Assembly (NCBI GenBank): GCA_000310025.1
Contig: FN649751.1
Location: forward strand, 6,084,871-6,148,870
Direction of reading: 5' to 3'
Length of the DNA stretch: 64,000 bases
Origin: Ectocarpus siliculosus
Taxonomy: Eukaryota; Sar; Phaeophyceae; Ectocarpales; Ectocarpaceae
The position numbers and the translations under genes were made by a program. The notes under the pieces were generated by a model. It was not told where the DNA came from and did not search any database. It worked only from the letters and a program-made list of their open reading frames with translations. How positions within the stretch are numbered: the stretch's first letter is position 1; the number at the start of each line of letters is the position of its first letter. Shown piece by piece: positions 1 to 12,964 of the stretch.

Positions 1-2159
1 TTTGAAACTATGTTCCGCTTACCCCCGTACTGCTGTAGGGTATTGCCAAGGCGGACGCCTTCTGTTTGAATCAATTGAACATCGCGAAAAAGGCCAGGCT
101 TACTGGAAAGGAACGTCCGATGAAGCGTGCAACGAGAACTCTTGCCGTAGCGGTGCGGGCGCAGATTGAGGTAAGGCTAAGACCAAGGGTGGCCTTGTCC
201 AATCAAGGGGTGCTGCCGCTGAGCCCTCTCACATCACAATTTCGAAACAAAACAATGTCTGATCTTAGGAATACATTTTGGAGCGGTATCGTAAGTTTTG
301 GAAAATGATGCGGCTGCTCTCCCGCCTATGCTCGATTTAGTCACGGGGCGAGCGTACGGACTGAGTGTGGTACTTCTCAGTGGCCGCGATGTGCGCTACT
401 TCTATGTTCGGCGGCGGGGCCGGTGTCTCTTGGCTTACAGCCGTCGTGGACAGAGGTGGCAATGCTACTACACGTGCGATGTTGGGGGACACGACCACAT
501 GCGACTTCTCTACCAGAATCGTAGATACGTTGCTCGCGGTTTGGCTTTGTCGAAGGGCTGCGGAGACAAGTTGTGACCTGCCTGCGGCCCCGTCTTACAC
601 AGTGTTCGTACTTAGCGTTGTCATAATTCCAGTCGTCAGCTCCTAACACCAAGCAACACCCCCCACCTCTGACCTGATTACCCGCGTGGCCGCAACTGTT
701 CAGGATGAGACGGAGGGAAGGGAGCTCCTGAAGCTCAACCCAAGCGACAAGGAACGATTGTGGGAGGAAATAGGGCTGCTTCTAAAGTGATAAATAGCTC
801 CTTGCTGCTTCTCGGCAACTACGTCGACACTCAGCTCGGCTTCGGGTTCGTCCGCGCTTTTAGTGGGGGAACACAGGGCCGAGGATAGTCGCGAGAGGCA
901 CGAAAGGAACTTGTAGAAATTGTAGAAAATAGCCATATTTCTGCTAGGGCTGCTACAACGCAAACTGACGCGGGGAGATCCTGTGCATCCTTGTACCTAA
1001 AAATACACCGTTTAAAGCACCAAAATAACCGTGAAGGGTCGACTACCTGGCGCTCCCTTTCCTTCCCACATGGGTCCACATCATCTCTGCCGACCTGACA
1101 GACCTCGTGGTTGGCGTTTAAATGGCAAGGGCCACAAAGCGTTATATTCTGGGAATGATATCGCTTGTCGTGCTTGGCCGAAGCCGCCGTTGCGTGGGTC
1201 ATGAACCACAAAATCTAGAGTAGAGGCAGCACCAGAACGCTTGGCAAACAGCTTCCCTCGAAGGGAAACCCGTCCGTCCGCCACAGCGGTAGCTGTAGCT
1301 CACGACACAAGGTTATTGTGCGTTTTTTTGTTTGTTTTGTTTTCCCGGTGTGGTACCACAAACGCAAGACAAACGTTGGCGGCAGAGTGAACTGCATGAC
1401 CAACGTTGGAAATGAATAGGGTAAAAAGTGCTGCCTCGAGACAGACCCCCTCCAGCGCCCTAAGCCGCAGGTTTGTTTGGCCAGAACGCCACACGGTCTC
1501 TTTACGATCGTCGAGAGAGCGGTGCTTGATACACAAAGGAAACTCACAACAATGGGTATTGCGCACGTACCCGCAAGAAGCAGCACCCAGCGCTCACTTC
1601 GCCAAGAACATGCCCCACGTACGTGTGTGTGTCCAACTTTTATCGAGATGCCACGGTTCGACGTGGGGCCGCAACTGCCAAGAAAGGTGTGTGTGCAGGC
1701 GTGTAGCGCCCCCGGCTCAGGGCGAGCACCAAATCACGCGCTTGAAATGCTAAAAAATTGACACTTTGCTACAAGCAGACGGTTACATCGGCTTTTATTT
1801 GTCCTGAAGCACGACAAACGAAAGGCTCTTTCCCGGCACACACATATCTGCTGTGCGCCACCTCTCCACACCTGTGTGTGCCCGTCAACAATTTCTGTAC
1901 CATTACGCGCAGCTCTGACCAACAAGTACCACGACACAAACACACAAGAGCGCCGCTACCGTACACGAGAGGCGGCCTAACCTACATGCGAGAGGTGGGA
2001 AAACATACCCGCACCGCCGCCGACACAACGTCCAGCGCTGCATCCTCTACAGAGCTTTCCTCCTGCTGCCACCGACACAAGGAGCGGGCAAGGACTCGTC
2101 TCCTTATCTGCGTCTAGCCTTCGGGCGACGCCGCCGAGCAGACGGTGTTATCTTGTATC
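1..2159. other. Left-edge region without a confident gene
   Basis: No family motif or consistent exon chain could be found here on either strand. The region begins with one copy of the TACTGCTGTA motif (28-37). Two open stretches on the plus strand, one running from the window edge to about 175 and one at 298-576, have no recognisable domain and may be chance. From about 1700 on it lies downstream of the SDR gene and probably includes its 3' untranslated region. Confidence 0.4.
28..37 (+). repeat. TACTGCTGTA motif copy 1
   Basis: This is an exact copy of the 10-base motif TACTGCTGTA, preceded by G and followed by G. Six further exact copies occur in the window on both strands. Function is unknown. 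Confidence 0.7.
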
Positions 2160-5100
2160 TCACCCCAAAATGGTGAGAAACTTGCCTCCAACAGCACCTC
2201 CGACTATCAAGTTCAATGTCCCCATGGCGATCATGGCCGGTCGGTAGAATCGTCGCGGGAGCGGCGACGTGTCCGCGTTGACGGCGGCCAACAACTTCTT
2301 CCAGCTTCTTGGACTGATCCGCCAAGAAAACACAACACACACACCAAGAGCGAAACACGCGCATGTGGTGGATGGGTGAAAAGACAGCGACAGAGACAGA
2401 CATCATAGCGCCAACCCTGCTTGGAGCATTTTCTAGTGAGGGGAGGCGGGGTCGGGTAGCCGGGCGGCCTCACGATCGCGGGCCATCTCCTCTTTCGCAG
2501 AACGGCCACACGGAGCGACGCCTGATAAGACTGTTCAGCACCAGACACAAATTCAAACCCTCTTCGTCCAGCGCTCTAACGAGCGATATACACAAGAGAC
2601 GCGGCGAGAATAGAAGACCGTCGCCCTTCGCGATACATCTCCCGGCCGGCCACTGCCCGAAGCTAAGGGGCCAAATGGCGGAAAACGCCCCCCCGATAAA
2701 GGAGTACAGCAGTGCATGGAGTGAACGACAAGACGAGAGCCCCGAGGGCTACCATAGGCTACAGTCAGTCCAAAGCAAAAATGAGCAAGACTACCCCAAT
2801 GTCTCGTCCCAGGAAGTGAACGAAACAGCACCGTGGGAGTGCGTGCCTTCAAACATCACGCATCAGCCCTCCAGCGGAGGGTGGCGCAGCTACTCGCTAA
2901 CCCCTTTCATCTCACCCTTCCCTTTTCTTGTCCTTCCCCCAGGAGCAGGAAAGCGTAGATTTGGCCCCTCTCTTGTGCGCCATAGCCGCCACCAGGAGGT
3001 TGGCCACGTCTTGCCGACCAATCTTGTACATCGGCTGAGACTTCCACATGCTCGTAGGCTTTCCGTCGCACTCGAGCATCTGAGCAACGGAAAACCAGGG
3101 CGACCGTCGTCGTGGGTGCCAAGAATGCGAAGACAAGCGTGGTGTGGCCGTGCCACGCTTGCCCATGACGGGGCACGGGGGGGCTCCGTTGACTACAAAA
3201 AGGCGATTCCTGCATCAGCCTTTAACCACCATGGGGTGCTCGGAGAGCGGCGCCAAAGGGCGGCTGCCTTATGAGCATTGCACAACCAACTTTCAGCAAA
3301 TTGCGTGTTTTTTTTTACCATCGACATGGTTTGCTTCGGGAGGGGACGGGGCGTCGGAGGGGGGAAATACCTTACAACAGTTCGACAAGGTCGCAAGTTT
3401 CCAATCGCAACGGTTATGAGCTTGGTGGATCCATCGATGCGCAATATTTCTGGCACTCTCCAGATTCAGGCGGCACACGCCGCAGGATGATGGTTTGTAC
3501 AGATGGATGGAGGCTTGGCCGCCGGTCCAGGCGAAGGATATCTGTTTGACCCAGCCTCCCTGCATCCACCCAACAAAGAAGCACCCCCGACATACATCAA
3601 TAACCTACTACTCCGTGGTCGTCGGCTCCTCTCCTCGGCCCAAGCTGCCGGCATACGCGAACCTACTCACCAGGCACGCGTCCTTCGGTCGCTTCTCGTG
3701 GGTAAGAGCCCCTGGCCGTACCACGGTGTAGTCTAGCCCCGACCTCTCTGCCGCCTCACGGATGGCCCGTTCGCTCATGTACTGCCACCTGCAACCCGTC
3801 GGGGTGTTCGGGTGTGTAAACGGCCGGCCGCGGAGGAAGACCGTGAAAAAACGCCAGAGGTGGCCGAGAGAGCGATCAAGAACAGAGAAAGCGGAGCAAT
3901 GGCGCCACCACGTCAGCGTGCTCTGGTGGCCCCAAATATGTGGGCCCGCTGACCGTCATTCTTTTCTCCAATTGAAGCAACGGGAGAGCACGGTACAGTA
4001 TTTGGTGGATTCTCGAAACTTTCGTTTGCTGCAAACAAGAGACTCCGCGCTCTGGACCGGGGTAAGATGCAGCGCAATGCGCCTTCTCCAAAGGAGACCA
4101 CCATCAACATCATCGATCGCATCTCACACACAAAAGACTCGCTTTACGGGGGCGAACCCTTCACAATCCCGTCCTCCAACCTAGAAAAACAATCGCTACA
4201 GTAGTAGTCACGAATAAAAATATCGGCAAGACTCGCGGCGCTTGCCTCCCCCCGGGGGCAACAAGGCTTTCTCACTTGATGGACATGGAGATCATCAAGT
4301 TGAGGAGGTAGGTGAACGGGTTGAAGGCCGAGAGGCCGACGGAGAGGCCCGTGAGGCGCACGAATCTCTTCACCCCCGCCCTTTGCGCCGCGTCCAGCAT
4401 GTTCATCGTCCCGATGTAGTTCACGTTGTACGGGTGTCCCTTCTCGGCGTTTTTCAGTCTTGTCCACCAGTCCGACAGCGCAGAGGCGCGCGAAGCTCCA
4501 CTGCTCGACGGCAGGGACCAAGAAAAGAAAGGACGAAGTATTGGGTACGTGTCGCGGGAGAGTCGCGCCAGGGGGGCGGCAGGCTTGCCTACGCTTTGCA
4601 CTCCGCGTTGATTGAATTGCGAGAGGTCAATGTTGCTGCGCGCCGGGTGGAGTTGACCCTCAATTTAACGTGTGTCGTCAAGGTTCGGGGAATATCGATG
4701 GGTCCAACACGGGTGACCCTAGCCCACTGGTGTATGAAACTATGTATGCAGACGGCGCGACCCCACCAACCCGGACGAAGTGCGACACAGGGCGGAAACG
4801 ACGTTCGGCCCAGAACAGAGTGGCGACGGCTGCATAGGAAGCAGGGCGTATCGACACGCGAAGCGAGCCTTGGTACATTCGTCAACTCACTGGCAAGCAA
4901 TGCATGACGAGCAGCCCGCCATGTGAGCCTCCAAGCTCGCCTTTGCCCGAACCAGAGACGAAACAGAACAGTGGACGGAATGGCAAAAAAGGGTCTTGGA
5001 CGAACGAACGTGGCAAAGATCGAACAACGTCGATTCAAGGCAAACATGGGCCCCGTTCCGGGAACTACAGGCTGCAATATGAATTGTCGGTCTAACGGCG

Positions 5101-6795
5101 CCGCTCGCTCGCTCGCACAAGCAGACTTCTCCACCGCTGCTTGATGACAGAGGGGGGGCGGGGGGGGAGTACGCATAGGGAGACTAGGGACAAGGCCCAA
5201 CAGAGCCCTGATTGGAAGTAACATAAGAGGGGGGGGCGTAGCCTACTGATCGTCTGGAAGGGTGCCACCACGGAGCACCTCCCGGCTTCAACAAGACTAC
5301 CAGTATCGCACGTTCCCTACATGCGCAAGCGACCCACGCGTGCGTGCTTTTAGGTCTTGACTCGATAACCCTGAGGCGGCAACTCGTGGAAGATCCGTAA
5401 AAACACCATGCATGCACAGCAGTTCCATGCGTATTCATGTGGTTGCATTTACTAGCCTGGTCTGCGGCTGAGTCCCCGCCTGTGCTTCGAGATTCAAATC
5501 TCGTTGCCTACACTGCCGACATCTATGATGCCCAAAACGAAAACAAACAAAAATAAGCATCAGTGCATAGGGCGGGCTGAGGGCGGGTCGCGTTTGGCTC
5601 GCACCTTGTCCAACACATCCCCAAGCACCACCTCGATCGGTCCATTGCCCATCTCCTCCTTTCGAGGGTAAAACCCATCGAGTTCCCGCACCATCGCCCG
5701 AACCTGCCGGACGTCGAGCCGGATGGGACGTAATTTCCCATGGATCGGACAACGACGCGCGGGCGGGGTTGGGCGACTGGAAAATAGAAAATAGCTACTG
5801 CCGCATACCAGCACACAACAAACCGAGCCCTTTGAGCCGGTCGACACAATCGTCCATACACGGTCATCAGGGACGACTGACTATGCAGAGGCAAAGAGTT
5901 GGGAGCAACAGATGCCTCAAGTGCTTCTGGTCGGAAAGCGAAGTTTCCTTGGGCCGTATTTTATTGAAGGCGTTTCGGTGGCGGTTGTGACTACGATTTA
6001 CTCAGTATGAAACCGTCGCTGGATGAAACGAATTGAACGCAGCGCTGTTCCACGAACACTGATTGGTCTGGTGTGTGTGTGCGGTCTGGTTGCGTTGTTG
6101 CAACAAAAACCTGACCAGCAGTCCCCACGTGTAGATCATCGTTTGCACCAAAACCGGCGGTAAGAGGTGTGTTAGAACATGTGTTTGGACTGCAAGAAAA
6201 CACTGCCAACATGCCAACGGCATACCACGGCGGTGTCAATTAGTCCAATCTTTACCTTGTACCCTTGCTTCGACAGCCTTAGACACACCTAGAGCGACAA
6301 AGGGGAGAGAGAGAGAAAGACGGGGCGCAGGGAAGGCAAGACCATGAATCGAGTGAGGGGTAATGGGATAAAAACACAATTCAAACATGGGTGTTTACAC
6401 GCTTTCTGCACACGGTGTTTTATGTATGTACTAATCGGTATTACGCGGTGGCTGGCTCTCTCTCTGGTGTGGCACATCAACATGAACGACCAGGGTCATA
6501 CAGCAGTACATGCACGCCAACAATGCTTCCGGAATACGCTTTCTCTCCCGCAAGTTGCACCGGTACATCATCGACACCAACAATGCGGCGACCGCAACCA
6601 AAGGGAAGCCTGGCAAACCCGACACACACTGCACCTCACCAGCTGGCCAACATTTCCCGCGGCGCCAGTAACCAGGACTTGCTGGTCCTTGAGAGGGGGG
6701 AGCTGGGGCGGCTTCGGGTTCATCTTGAATCCTTTGCCTAAATGCACTACGCCCAGGATCGACAGCAGCGCCAAGAGATACCGGTACTTGCTCAT
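2160..6795 (-). CDS. SDR/NmrA-like NAD(P)-binding protein, seven exons
   Basis: Exons, in reading order, are 6795-6640, 5703-5605, 4940-4891, 4500-4276, 3788-3671, 3079-2916 and 2307-2160. They total 960 nt (319 residues plus stop), and all junction phases agree. The N-terminus (residues 1-24) is hydrophobic and may be a signal anchor. It is followed by the Rossmann dinucleotide-binding motif VTGAAGNVGQL (about 42-52). Family landmarks then come in order: VVLGDVLDKASLEAHMAG, NVNYIGTMNMLDAAQRAGVK, SGLDYTVVRPGALT and KIGRQDVANLLVAAM. The C-terminus holds a second hydrophobic segment, MIAMGTLNLIVGGAVGGKF. Known members of this extended/atypical SDR family bind NAD(P)H and act as reductases, epimerases or redox-sensing regulators. 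The substrate cannot be told here. The two terminal hydrophobic stretches suggest a membrane-associated protein. The start is the first ATG before the Rossmann motif. Intron 1 carries a TACTGCTGTA copy. Confidence 0.86.
6499..6508 (-). repeat. TACTGCTGTA motif copy 2
   Basis: This is an exact copy on the minus strand, inside intron 1 of the SDR gene, about 130 bases after its first exon in reading direction. Confidence 0.7.
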
Positions 6796-9465
6796 CGTGA
6801 GCTAAAGTGGATGCTTCAGCGTCAACCCAAAAATTTCCCACACGCCTGGCAGCCAGACTACCACTGTCGAGCAAAGCGAGAGAGAGAGAGAGAGCACAGG
6901 AGCGTCTTAGTTTGAGTGCAGCCCTACCTTGCTGGCGATTTGGCGGGGGGCCTGCAGACCGCTTGCATCAGGGTAGGTACATGCCGGGGGAACGACTTCG
7001 AGTACTCCTGCTGTGCCGCTCCTCTGTCCTGCGTCGAGGCATTGATTCCAGCCAAGGATCGAGTCGCTTGCCAATCCACTATCTGGGACCTGGGGGCCAT
7101 ACCTCTCTTCTCGCTCACCCGCTCTCAGTCCGCTTTGTCTTTGGCCGCGCTTGGCGAAAATATTATATCGGTTAAAACGAAGAGTACCGCTGCAGCATTG
7201 GCCCTCTTGCTCTGCATGAAAGTAACATGTAGGATACACCCAAGCACCTCATTTTCCCTCCTTTTCCCCCACTCATTGCAAAGACTTTCGACACACCCCC
7301 TTGGACTGGGTGGTGCTATCTCGAAGAGGTGATCTTTCAGTGATTGCATGCCGTATTAACGTTCTACGATACACGCATCTTTTGGCTTCAATCTCCCATC
7401 CATCCCCATACTGAGGACTTCTTTCTTTGTTGGATGATGGAAACTTGATCGATCGTGTTATTTTCTTCCACTTGCACCCGGACACGTCAATGCGAGCATG
7501 CACAGCAGTTATCCCTTTCGTCGTCAACGACTTATCATCCATCGCTCGCAGTCGTGCGGCCTTGCGTCTCTAACCGAAGAGCCGTGTTGTCAACGGGCGC
7601 TAACTTCCGGTAGTTAGACAACTGGGCTTGCCTGAGGTGCGACCCTTGACCGGAGCTCTTCTTCACCAAGAGAGGCAATAAACTACTTTGCGGAAGCTCA
7701 AGTCATGATTCACGGGAAACGGAAACATAGCATTTGAATTATCTTCCGTGTTCATTGTGTAAACGGAAAACCTTCGTGCAGACTATGCATGCATATGCAT
7801 ACATATATATGCATACAAGATGCACAGACTACAAACAAACGAGATAGAAGGCGACGGGTTTGAACAACAGATGTGGCTTCGTCCCAGCCATCACCCCCTC
7901 ATCTTGTCGCCGAGAGAAGGGGGGGGCAGTCATGACCCATACACTCCTGACGGAACACGCCATCATCGTATGGAACGAACCAACGAATCTGGTTGAAAAC
8001 AAAAACTTGAGATAAATAGAATCACTTTTCTTGCCTTTCAACGATCGTGCTGAGAAAACAAAAATTACAGATGGAACAGACAAAAATCAAGTCAACAACA
8101 TACAATCGAGACACACGAGAGACAGCAAAACGGTAATTACCATCTTCGAAAAAGAAAAAGAGAAAAACAGAGAGAAAATCATCATCATGCGAGACAAACC
8201 AAAAATGCAGCAAATCGGAAGCATACAAAATTCCCAAGGGAATATCCTACAAGCTCAAAACAGGTCAAAGATTCAAAATTTCTGAAAATTCCGATGAAGT
8301 ATGATGTTGTCGACAAAAGTTTTCAGCAAAAAACAGAAAGCAGTCTTTTCACCTAAACCACACTTGACCGAGAAATGGAGAACCCCGCGACTCTCTCCTG
8401 TCTCAAAAGGCCAAACACCACAAACTGTCCATGACGAACCGACTGTGCGGGAAAAGTGATGCAGACGGGGGAAAGAGGCAGCACCGCAGCTGGGCGCGGT
8501 GTCACGCCCGTTTTGACGTCATGCAACACCAAGAGTCAAGAGTCGGGCCCACCAACCTCCACTATTCACACAACGTCCCCCGACCCCTCCATCGACAGCG
8601 CAACGGAGCTGCACTTAAGTTTGACCGTCGCCACCACGAGTGGCGGCGCTAAAGGTTTATCTTCTCCTACATGTAAACCCCGAAACAGCCATGGAACAAC
8701 AGTCAACCCTACGACCACGTGTTGGACCAGTTCGGCTGCCGCCTCGGGGGACACATGAAAGAAAAAAAGAAAAGTCCTGGACACACTACATGCCCTTAGC
8801 ACTGAAAAACGTAGTGATACACCTCACGACTTGGTAACAGTCACCAAAAGACGAACCCACACCTCCTCTATAACAACGAGTTCGACGGCACCGCCGAACT
8901 GCACTGCGGTAATTTACAAACACGCCTGGGAAAATTTATTTTCAGCGCTGCATACGCTGCTGCGATGATTTAACATGTCTCGCTCAAACCGGGGGAAACA
9001 CGCGCACCGTCAGGACCCCGCCCCCAGCACCGAGTCACACCACAATATCAGCAACAATATGTTGACCCGGCTGGTCGCGACGGACGGGCACCATCGGCAT
9101 AACAGACGCACCCGAAGAAAAGGCAAAGAAAAAGGCACCCCGCACGGTACGCGTCAGGGGGGCCTACACTGGGACTGGGAAATAAGCATCACAGGTCGCC
9201 ACCACACACCGTGCACAACACATCTATCGTAACTATCGTAGACGGTGGGAAATCATGCACAATTACATCCGCAACGCCACTTTGTTGATAACAGCCTTGA
9301 GGTCAAACTTGCGAAGTAGAAAACATATCGGGCCGATCGACCCAATACATTTGGTGAGATCAGAAAAAACACATGCCCCTCTGCCCCTCTGCCCCCCCCC
9401 CTCCCCGCCTCTTCAAGAAACGTTTCGGGGGAGGGTAATTTTCTTGGTCTGGCTAGAATCTTTTC
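6796..9465. other. Intergenic region between the SDR and lipocalin-like genes
   Basis: It holds the SDR promoter side (both flanking genes read leftwards) and the 3' side of the lipocalin-like gene. I see an (AG)n run near 6882, an AT palindromic patch around 7785-7815 made of overlapping GCATATGC/ATATAT units, and a strongly A-rich stretch on the plus strand at about 8040-8350. No exon with a recognisable domain was found. Confidence 0.5.
8040..8350 (+). other. A-rich low-complexity segment
   Basis: Base composition changes sharply here: the plus strand is rich in A with AAAA/GAAAA runs, unlike the GC-richer flanks. It contains an open frame rich in Lys, Asn and Gln (8031-8285) that looks like a by-product of composition. 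It could be a 3' untranslated or matrix-attachment-like stretch or an old insertion. No function can be assigned. Confidence 0.4.
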
Positions 9466-12400
9466 TCACTTTTTCCTTCGCACAGTCACTATGGTCGACG
9501 ACAGGCCCTTCTGCTGCTTGTGCTGCTGCTTGCCACCGGACCTAAGCTCCGATTTGCTCGTGACCCGCTTGAAGAAATGCTTGGCGCGGACCTCGTACCC
9601 CTCCGCGGGGCGGCGCACGATCTGGGTCAACACCATCTGGTCCCCCCCTTCGTGCAGAGATCGGATCGCGATGACCTCTTCGCCCGCCTGGTGGCAGATG
9701 CTGGTCAGCGCTAGCTCGTCTTCGCGACCGTGCCCGGAAAGATGCGCCCAGTTCATCGAGACCTCGTAGCTCTGCTTGCCGATTATATCCTGCCAGGCGG
9801 GGGACAGGGAAGGGTTGGGCGAAAGGGGCCGTGTAAGGAACGAGGTCGACAACGCGAGGCAGGCAGCACAAGTTTGCCTCTGTGTGCATGGTTCTTTTGT
9901 TTGTAGCATACACCGCGACATAAGGCTCGCCAATATAAAGGCCTCGTCTTTTTCGTCTTGTAGCCGAACAAGCGCACTAGCACGTTTTCTAATCCGCCGT
10001 ACCCCTCCCCCCCGCGCGTGCAGGAGCACGCCTTACAGGAGATCGGATGGGTTCTGTATGGGCGGGGTGGTACGAATTTGAAGGGATAGACGACTATACA
10101 TTCATGTTTTCGATGCTTCTCGTGGGTCGAGGTACGAACGACGAGTGCCGGGTCGATCCACAAACATCCAAACATCGGAAAGAGGCGCATCCACGTTCAA
10201 CTACAAGTGCATAGCGTGGCACACAGCAGTGAGGGAACAAACTATTGCCGTCAGATGCATGTGGTCTGGGAGCAGCAAACATGAAGGCAGAAGAACAGCA
10301 CGCTGTCAACCAGCGGCTGACGTCACATTTCGTAGGATGTAAGCTGGAAGAAAAACAAACCATGGCCAAACGGAATAAACAGTACCATGTGCGCGACGTC
10401 GGATTGAAGGACAATAGATGAAGGGGCAGGCGGTCAGTATGCGCTTCCTGAGTCCTTACTGCTGAAATAATGTAGTGGTTGGAATTGGCACAAGCGTTGC
10501 GAAAAAGCACGCACACAAATGACGGGAACAAACAAGAGAGCAATCGCCCTCGGCAGAAGATGTTGTACATATGCATAGAAGTATACTGTTAAGTAGTAGT
10601 CAACGAAACAGCTGGACATTGGAGGGAGGCACCGCATCAAAACATGATCAAACAGCAGTGTCGCTTTCGCCAGTACACCACCACAGAGCAAACCCGTGAA
10701 TGCTTCTAAACGCGTGCGTGTGGGGGTGTGGGGTTTTTGAAACAAGGACACTCTCGATAGTTCGCTTGTTTCGTGAAGATGAGTTTTCGCGTCTCGCGTA
10801 TCGTGTTTTGACAAGAACAAAAACAGGCCTGAACTCTTATGTAGTCTTTAGGTACGCATTTGTATGCCTGTAGAGAGAAAATGAATTTGTGTGCCCTACT
10901 GCTGATACGCCAGGTAATACGCCGAAAGGTCTGTAAACCGGAGTCAGAATAGATGGGACGAACACACACTGCTGCCGAATGCAACGCAAACATGGGCGAC
11001 GGTTGCATGTGGCATACGGATTTCATACAGTTCTCCGGGTGCTTGCTAGAAAGCTAGAAAAGGAAACTACACGTAAGCACCTGCAAGTAGGGGCTCACGC
11101 CAGAAAACAAGGTGTAGTCTACAGGGACATCGTGTCCAAATCTGTGGTATATACGTAATGAAAGCCCACAAACGGGGGCGTCGAGCATTTGAGCGACGAG
11201 CAACACCAGGGATGGGGGATGGGTTGTTGATGGAAAAACGCTTGGCTCGGTACCCAACGGCGCTGCCGGATTTGGGTGTCTATAGGTTGCTGCACGCGGG
11301 AGGATTTACTGGATACGTAGATATCATCACCAGAATGCTCTTGCGGCTATGCTACAGCACGTACCTATCCGCCTCTACTCGTCCCGTATGCATACCTACC
11401 GCTCCCCAACCCCACGCGTTTGGTTTTCTTCGAGAGAACCATTGCTTACTTGATTCAGCCAAACGGGATCCGTACGCCATTTAAAGAGGTAATGTTCCGA
11501 GAAAAGAGACAACAGGAGCAGCTTGGCGACAAAATGGCGGCAAATTCAGCGACATATGGTCTCAGGGGTTGTCGGTGACAGGCTTCTAAGGGACATCTTT
11601 CGCAAATAAAGTCCTGCTGTCAATCTCAATACCTGGTAGTATAGTGCGAGCAGGGCGCACGACGATGGGGACCGACACGTTTAGGGAAGTACTGCTGTAG
11701 AGCACGTGGAGAAAAAGATGAGAAAGTCTAACTGGATCGAGGATGCGAATACGATCTCGGCACATCTTCATATACTGCAACAGCAACAAAAGGCGCACTG
11801 GAGAATAGAAGAAGAAGGCCGGTTGCCAACTACTTGTACCCCCATTGACACCATTGTTCTTTGCGTTTCTGATCTGGCAATGCAGCAGCAATCTACACCC
11901 GCCGGCTTTTTCTCCCGTTGCCTCGGAATCTACTCAGATAAATATATGTACATAGCACTCTTTGCATCATGTGTATCTACCTGCTTCGGCTCGTCTCCGA
12001 TGAAAAAAGTGTTGTCCACTTTGGATAGCCCGTTCTTGACGATCAATCTGAAGTAGCTCCCGTCGTGATCGATGATATGCACCGGGTGCTTCTTCATGGC
12101 CATCGCCACAGCCCGCTTCGGGACGCCCGAGCTCAGAAGGAGCTCCTCGTACCCTTCCGAGCTCGTCCGCTTCCAGACGCCATAGAAGGCCGGGCTGCCC
12201 GCTTCCGAGTTGCTCCCGCGCCTGAGCTGTTGCTGCTCGACCACGCAGGGCGGAGCCTCCTCCGTCCCGGAGCCGACGCTGCAGCAGTCATCGGCATCCG
12301 AGTGCCAATCTGTCTCCGTGTCGTCCGTCTCGAGATCGGTGTGCCCCTCCGAGCTCTCGCTGGACTCGGACTCCCACAGCTTGGCGAGCCTGTCGCCGCC

Positions 12401-12964
12401 CGGGCGGCGGCGCTCGGCGGAAGGCGGGGATGGTGACGCATCGGAGTCCGCAGCAGCATCGGATGAGCCCACAGGGGACCTTCCAGGGGGAGCCGGAAAA
12501 GGAGCAGGGCAAGCAGCGGCGGCGGCGCGTAACCGGGGAGGAGAGAGCGCTGGAGGGCCGGGCGGGGGGAGCGGCGCCGAGGGATCGACCGAGGTCCTGG
12601 CCTGCTTCATCATGACCGCGTCCCTCCGGAAGAGGGCGAACGGCGTCTTGCTGAGGTCGACGACGATGCTCCTCCTGTTGTAGTCAAGGACGGAGTCCGC
12701 TACCCAGATGGCCGAGATCGGTTGATGCGGGAAACGAACCGTTCGGCGAGGACTCGCGTCGAGCTCCTGCTTGCTATCCCCCTTGCAAGGCATACCTGCG
12801 GCCGCCGAGGGCTTGGTGTCCTCCGCGTCTACGCCCGCTGACGGTGGTTGCTGAGCCTCGGGGATCGCGACCGCGTCTGACGCCGAAGGCAACCGAAAGG
12901 CCGGCGCCGCCTGCTGTTGGTGCTGCTGCGGGCTCAGGCCTTCCTTCTTGTCCCAGACAGCCAT
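9466..12964 (-). CDS. Protein with C-terminal lipocalin/FABP-like domain, two exons
   Basis: Exon 1 is 12964-11981 and exon 2 is 9789-9466, joined in phase 0 (CAG/GTAGAT donor, GGCAG/GAT acceptor), giving about 435 residues. Residues 1-240 are low complexity: Gln/Ala/Pro-rich, then a Ser/Glu/Asp-rich acidic stretch. The fold-bearing part begins at FYGVWKRTSSEGYEELLLSS, continues with RLIVKNGLSKVDNTFFIGDE, and after the intron with YEVSMNWAHLSG, EEVIAIRSLHEGGDQMVLTQ and VRAKHFFKRV. That order (GxW strand, helix-like SEGYEELL, FxxGxE, final strands) matches cytosolic fatty-acid-binding or lipocalin-like beta barrels that bind small hydrophobic ligands. The tail is basic (Lys/Gln/Arg). The ATG at 12964 is chosen because sequence upstream looks untranslated; an in-frame non-ATG extension to 13231 is unlikely. 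It is divergent from the WD40 gene. A role in lipid or retinoid-like ligand binding is inferred only. Confidence 0.8.
11690..11699 (+). repeat. TACTGCTGTA motif copy 3
   Basis: This exact copy lies inside the 2.2 kb intron of the lipocalin-like gene, antisense to it. Confidence 0.7.

Noticed and set aside
298-646. Overlapping open frames at the left edge
   Set aside because: Different frames of the same stretch, no ATG in good context, no domain; cannot be told from chance.
4589-5224. 211-residue minus-strand open frame within the SDR gene
   Set aside because: It spans introns of the supported SDR model and only a 50-base exon at 4891-4940, in another frame, carries family motifs.
5461-5520. 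Hairpin CGAGATTCAAATCTCG resembling a tRNA T-arm
   Set aside because: The loop and closing pair do not fit a standard T-arm and no anticodon or acceptor stem can be formed around it; it lies in an SDR intron.
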